From: an uncultured Candidatus Midichloriaceae bacterium
GTDB lineage: Bacteria > Pseudomonadota > Alphaproteobacteria > Rickettsiales > Midichloriaceae
Length of the DNA stretch: 10,342 nucleotides
Direction: 5' to 3'
Assembly: GCA_905479795.1 (NCBI GenBank)
Contig: CAJQNX010000021.1
Location: forward strand, 1-10,342
Shown here: one piece after another, positions 7,757 to 10,342 of the stretch
How the letters are laid out: the number at the start of each line of letters is the position of its first letter
Position numbering within the stretch: position 1 is the stretch's first letter
Position numbers and translations under genes: made by a program
Notes under the pieces: model-generated
Told to the model about the DNA's origin: nothing
Databases searched by the model: none
Seen by the model: the letters and a program-made list of their open reading frames with translations, nothing else

Positions 7757-9655
7757 ATAGCCATTGTTTAATAAGTAGCTTGTTGATTGATAAAATGTGA
7801 CCGTGTCAAATAGATGTTCTTGATTAGACTTCATCAATTTTTGGTCTAAATTTTTTTCAATCGAATAAGCCCAATGCATCTCCTTTGGTCCAAGTATTGT
7901 AAACTTATGGTCAGAATACAACCCAACTTTTTGATAAGTGCCAATAAACGCTCTATTAGCAGGTGAATTTATAACATCTCTTCCTAAAAATTTGCTATCA
8001 TACGGCATACCCAATATTCCAAGCAAAGTTGGAGCAATATCAATTTGACTAGATAAGTTGTTTATTATTGTTGGTTTAAGAATTTTTGGCGCATGTATAA
8101 TTAAAGGTATATGGTACTTGTTTAGGGGTATGTGATCTTTACCAGCACTTCCAGCGCAATGATCTGCCACAATGACAAAAACAGTATTATCAAACCAAGG
8201 CTTTTTCTTAGCATCCTCCATCAGTTGTTTAATTGCAAAATCTGTGTACTTTACAGCACCATCTCTTCCTGTACCAGATTGAATATCAATCTTCCCTTCA
8301 GGATATGTATAAGGTCTGTGATTTGAAGTTGTTAACACCAATGAGAAGAAAGGTTTTTTGCTACTGTATGACTTATCTGCTTCACTAATAAATTTGCTAA
8401 ATAAATCTCCATCACTTACACCCCAAATGTTTGAAAAATTTATTTCCTCTTTATTAAAATTTGCCCTATCAACAATTTCAAAATTGTTATTCGCAAAGAA
8501 ATAATTCATGTTATCAAAATAACCATATCCACCATAAACGAATTTATTTTCATAGCCAAGGCTTTTAAAAACTGAACCAATACTAAAAAGATTTTCATTA
8601 TTCGGTCTTCTTAGAATTGAATTACCAGGTAACGGTGGCAAAGATAAACTAATTGCCTCAAGCCCCCTCACGGTTCTTGTTCCTGTTGCGTAAAAATTAT
8701 CAAAAAACATACTATCTGTGATTAACTCATCCATAAAAGGAGTAATATTACGCTTATTACCAAAATATTCGAAAAATTCAGCACTTAGACTTTCAATAAC
8801 AATTAATACTACATTATATTTTTCTCCCTTAGGGCTTATAGGAGTTATTTTTCTTGATATATCAGTTAATTTATCAGAAATATATTCACTGTTTCTTGTT
8901 ACTATTTTATCTCTAAGATTTTCTAAAACTTTATCTTTATCATAGTTGATATAAAAATCTTTATAACTCAATGTATTATTATTAAATGCACTAAAAAGAC
9001 CATCCAATCCGTTATAGGATAAATTTACGGCATAGTTATTATTGTCAAACTCTTTGTTGATTAAGTTTTTTGGATTAAAAATATAACTAAACCCTAAAAG
9101 AATCAGAAATAATAGTGACATTTTAAATATAAAAAACTTGCCAAATTTTTCACAATTAACTTTTTTTACAATTCGCTCTATTAAAAAATAAAAACCTGGT
9201 ACTAATAGCGCTATTACCAAAAGAATTTTTATAAGTGGATAAGACTCATATATATTACCCGTTACTTCTCTACGGTAAACTAAATAATCAACTGCAATAA
9301 AATTATATCTGACACCAAATTCTTCCCAAAAACACCATTCAGCAACCAAATTAAATAAAAGTGCATAGATACACACAAAGGCAAATACAATACCTAAAAA
9401 CTTTGCATATTTATTATTGATTAATATTTTTGGCAATATCAGATATATAAATGATATGGGTGTTATAATGTACAATAGAGCTGATAAATCGCTAATTTCA
9501 CCTAAAAGCATTACCTTTAAGATATCCGATATATTCCCACTTATTTGATTTAAATATATGCTTTGAGCAACAAGAATTACTCTTGTTAAAAACATTATGA
9601 TGCAATATGCAATGGATAAACGTAAAATGGACGAAAGATACCTTGAATTCTTCAT
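7742..9655 (-). CDS. LTA synthase / phosphoglycerol transferase-like membrane sulfatase-fold protein
   Basis: This 637-residue protein has an N-terminal membrane part with about five hydrophobic segments (about 11-30, 58-77, 86-105, 140-160, 177-195) and a C-terminal extracytoplasmic catalytic domain of the alkaline phosphatase/sulfatase superfamily (from about 280). Active-site landmarks are VVLIVIESLSAEF (Glu288, metal ligand), ATGTRTVRGLEA (323-334; Thr328 probably the nucleophile by comparison with Thr300 of LtaS), TTSNHRPYTYP (442-452, His446) and VIVADHCAGSAG (494-505, Asp498/His499). This is the LtaS/MdoB pattern, so the enzyme would move a phosphoglycerol or similar head group from a phospholipid to an acceptor outside the inner membrane. 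Donor and acceptor are unknown; true lipoteichoic acid is not expected in a Gram-negative cell, so a periplasmic glycan, lipid or LPS-related acceptor is more likely. A phosphoethanolamine transferase is less likely given the TRTVRGLEA motif. The start ATG 9655 has only a weak AAAGA upstream. Confidence 0.87.
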   Translation of the reverse strand: MKNSRYLSSILRLSIAYCIIMFLTRVILVAQSIYLNQISGNISDILKVMLLGEISDLSALLYIITPISFIYLILPKILINNKYAKFLGIVFAFVCIYALLFNLVAEWCFWEEFGVRYNFIAVDYLVYRREVTGNIYESYPLIKILLVIALLVPGFYFLIERIVKKVNCEKFGKFFIFKMSLLFLILLGFSYIFNPKNLINKEFDNNNYAVNLSYNGLDGLFSAFNNNTLSYKDFYINYDKDKVLENLRDKIVTRNSEYISDKLTDISRKITPISPKGEKYNVVLIVIESLSAEFFEYFGNKRNITPFMDELITDSMFFDNFYATGTRTVRGLEAISLSLPPLPGNSILRRPNNENLFSIGSVFKSLGYENKFVYGGYGYFDNMNYFFANNNFEIVDRANFNKEEINFSNIWGVSDGDLFSKFISEADKSYSSKKPFFSLVLTTSNHRPYTYPEGKIDIQSGTGRDGAVKYTDFAIKQLMEDAKKKPWFDNTVFVIVADHCAGSAGKDHIPLNKYHIPLIIHAPKILKPTIINNLSSQIDIAPTLLGILGMPYDSKFLGRDVINSPANRAFIGTYQKVGLYSDHKFTILGPKEMHWAYSIEKNLDQKLMKSNQEHLFDTVTFYQSTSYLLNNGYLRDF

Positions 9656-9672
9656 TCTTTATGATTTTGTGT

Positions 9673-9689
9673 AGCTATAAGAGCTATAA
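9673..9689 (+). repeat. Short tandem repeat AGCTATAA x2 upstream of the LTA-synthase-like gene
   Basis: AGCTATAA occurs at 9673-9680 and again at 9682-9689, a 9 bp period, 18-34 bp upstream of the start at 9655 on the opposite strand. The spacing suits either part of a promoter or a small operator. No regulator is identified, and chance is quite possible in AT-rich DNA. Confidence 0.25.
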
Positions 9690-9750
9690 AATATAACAAA
9701 TTTTTTATTATTCAAGTTAATATATTTTGTAATTCAATGAGTGGAAAAAA

Positions 9751-10056
9751 TTACTTTTTTTCAATTTTATCTGTCGAAACTGCTTTTTCTTTACTTTTTT
9801 CCAATGATTGTCCCTTCTCAATGGACTCTAAAGCATAACTACATAGCTCTTCAAAAGGTACACCATTTTTTTCTGACAAGGCTTTTAGCTCTTCTAAGCT
9901 TTTCATAATTTCAGGAGGCACAGTACCACCTCTCTCTTTTGAAAGCCAATCAGCTTGAAATTGAATTGGATGATGATCATTTTCTGGAGTCCCTATATAG
10001 AACGTAACTGGAGATGTTTTGCCAGAAAACGTACACGGAATCTTAAACTTTTTCAT
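9751..10056 (-). CDS. DUF2610-like small conserved protein (Rickettsiales type)
   Basis: This 101-residue soluble protein has no signal peptide or membrane segment. I recognise it from memory as the DUF2610 type known from Rickettsiales; its function is not established. The N-terminal half (1-45) is rich in probable beta strands: KKFKIPC, then TSPVTFYIGTPE and HHPIQFQADWLSKERGG. Residues 46-83 read as two amphipathic helices joined by a short turn: VPPEIMKSLEELKALSEKNG, then VPFEELCSYALESIEKG. That pattern resembles the strand-helix-helix of ribbon-helix-helix DNA-binding proteins, so a regulator or antitoxin-like role is a possibility but not shown. The tail (84-101) is Lys/Ser/Glu rich and probably disordered. 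ATG 10056 lacks a Shine-Dalgarno, but the initial MKKF matches the form I remember for this family. It lies 95 bp upstream of the LTA-synthase-like gene on the same strand and could be cotranscribed with it. Confidence 0.75.
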   Translation of the reverse strand: MKKFKIPCTFSGKTSPVTFYIGTPENDHHPIQFQADWLSKERGGTVPPEIMKSLEELKALSEKNGVPFEELCSYALESIEKGQSLEKSKEKAVSTDKIEKK

Positions 10057-10234
10057 AATGATAGAATCATAATATTTTCAGTCACTCTAAGTAAATCATA
10101 AATGTTTCTTTTATCTAATACAATAAATAATTTTTTACTAAAAGTAATAACTACTATTTATCTAGTGCAATTTAGCTAGAGAAAGCAATGTTAAAACAAG
10201 TAATGATGAAAAGCGTATAAGTAAAATCTATTTA
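10057..10234. other. Non-coding gap upstream of the DUF2610-like gene
   Basis: These 178 bases are AT-rich and hold no convincing gene. The minus strand just upstream of 10056 carries a possible -10 (TATTAT at about 10068-10073), but the -35 is unclear. A plus-strand ATG at 10188 gives only ten codons and is not supported. There is a 5 bp stem (TTACT AAA AGTAA) at 10136-10148, too weak to call. Most likely this holds the promoter of the DUF2610-like gene. Confidence 0.5.
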
Positions 10235-10271
10235 TTACGTTGTTTTTTTTCCACTTATATAACAACATAAT
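10234..10271 (-). repeat. Inverted repeat spanning the stop of the edge gene, possible terminator hairpin
   Basis: The arms 10234-10244 (ATTACGTTGTT) and 10261-10271 (AACAACATAAT) pair over 11 positions around a 16 nt loop. In a minus-strand transcript the only non-Watson-Crick position becomes a G-U wobble, so the RNA hairpin is complete there. In a plus-strand transcript it is a C-A mismatch, although a CTTTTTATT run follows on that strand. It covers the TAA of the minus-strand edge gene, a usual place for a terminator or 3'-end stabiliser. The lack of a U tract after it on the minus strand argues against a classic intrinsic terminator. Confidence 0.4.
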
Positions 10272-10342
10272 CTTTTTATTAATGCTGAAAATTTATGTCT
10301 AGTTTGTTCTTTTCCTAAATAACCACTATCTTTAACCCAATT
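10235..10342 (-). CDS. C-terminal end of an unidentified gene (5' part outside window)
   Basis: Reading the minus strand from the right edge gives 35 open codons ending in TAA at 10237-10235, followed at once by a second TAA. The peptide begins NWVKDSGYLGKEQTRHKFSA and ends IKRLCCYISGKKTT; it is basic, with a short hydrophobic stretch containing two adjacent Cys. The hydrophilic start, codon style and tandem stops resemble a genuine gene end and the frame agrees with the edge, but 35 codons are too few to name a family and could be open by chance. A run of eight A on the coding strand (10250-10243) falls in the Gly-Lys-Lys-Thr codons. It would be the gene preceding the DUF2610-like gene on the same strand, about 180 bp upstream of it. 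Confidence 0.4.
   Translation of the reverse strand, partial: NWVKDSGYLGKEQTRHKFSALIKRLCCYISGKKTT

Noticed and set aside
9688..9728. Inverted repeat AAAATATA / TATATTTT
   Set aside because: The arms are A/T only with a 25 nt loop, expected by chance in this composition.
9751..9773. Possible terminator at the end of the DUF2610-like gene
   Set aside because: The stem is only A-T pairs plus one G-C and has no following U tract on the coding strand.
10188..10220. Plus-strand ten-codon frame starting ATG TTA AAA
   Set aside because: It is too short, has no conserved feature, and a stop lies a few codons upstream in the same frame.
1..10342. tRNA, rRNA, CRISPR array, insertion sequence or prophage
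   Set aside because: No cloverleaf, rRNA-like block, regular spaced repeats, transposase or phage protein could be recognised on either strand.

Overview
The window is a compact, strongly AT-rich bacterial segment. Its gene set points to an obligate intracellular alphaproteobacterium of the order Rickettsiales: a system I cytochrome c maturation gene (ccmF), an NtrY-like sensor kinase, a DMT-family transporter resembling rickettsial S-adenosylmethionine carriers, and a small protein of the DUF2610 type that I associate with Rickettsiales. The low-GC codon usage, many Lys/Asn/Ile residues, weak Shine-Dalgarno signals and overlapping gene ends fit the same group. Genus cannot be fixed from the sequence. 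The assignment to Rickettsiales is inference from gene content, not a tree.

Layout. Bases 1-963 (+) hold the C-terminal part of CcmF, cut by the left edge. It overlaps a degenerate TrpD-like (anthranilate phosphoribosyltransferase fold) gene at 941-1861 (+). A minus-strand run follows, read right to left: secD (6363-4804), an ntrY-like histidine kinase (4792-2834) and an EamA/DMT transporter (2850-1858). These are spaced by 11 bp and then overlap, so they look like one operon, transcribed away from glmU. The gene glmU (6416-7756, +) starts 52 bp from secD in a divergent arrangement. A membrane-anchored LTA-synthase/phosphoglycerol-transferase-like alkaline phosphatase superfamily protein (9655-7742, -) converges on glmU with a 15 bp overlap. 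Next come a DUF2610-like small gene (10056-9751, -), a non-coding gap, and the last 35 codons of another minus-strand gene running off the right edge (10342-10235).

Functionally the region is mostly cell-envelope housekeeping: periplasmic haem attachment (CcmF), Sec-dependent protein export (SecD), envelope or metabolic sensing (NtrY-like), metabolite import (EamA), UDP-GlcNAc supply for peptidoglycan and lipopolysaccharide (GlmU), and head-group transfer onto a lipid or glycan outside the inner membrane (LTA-synthase-like). I see no tRNA, rRNA, CRISPR array, insertion sequence or phage gene.

The least ordinary items are the TrpD-like protein, which keeps the fold landmarks but has lost the phosphoribosyl-diphosphate-binding motifs, the DUF2610-like protein with a possible ribbon-helix-helix C-terminal half, and the short edge gene whose stop codon lies in an inverted repeat. 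I found no clear new multi-gene system.
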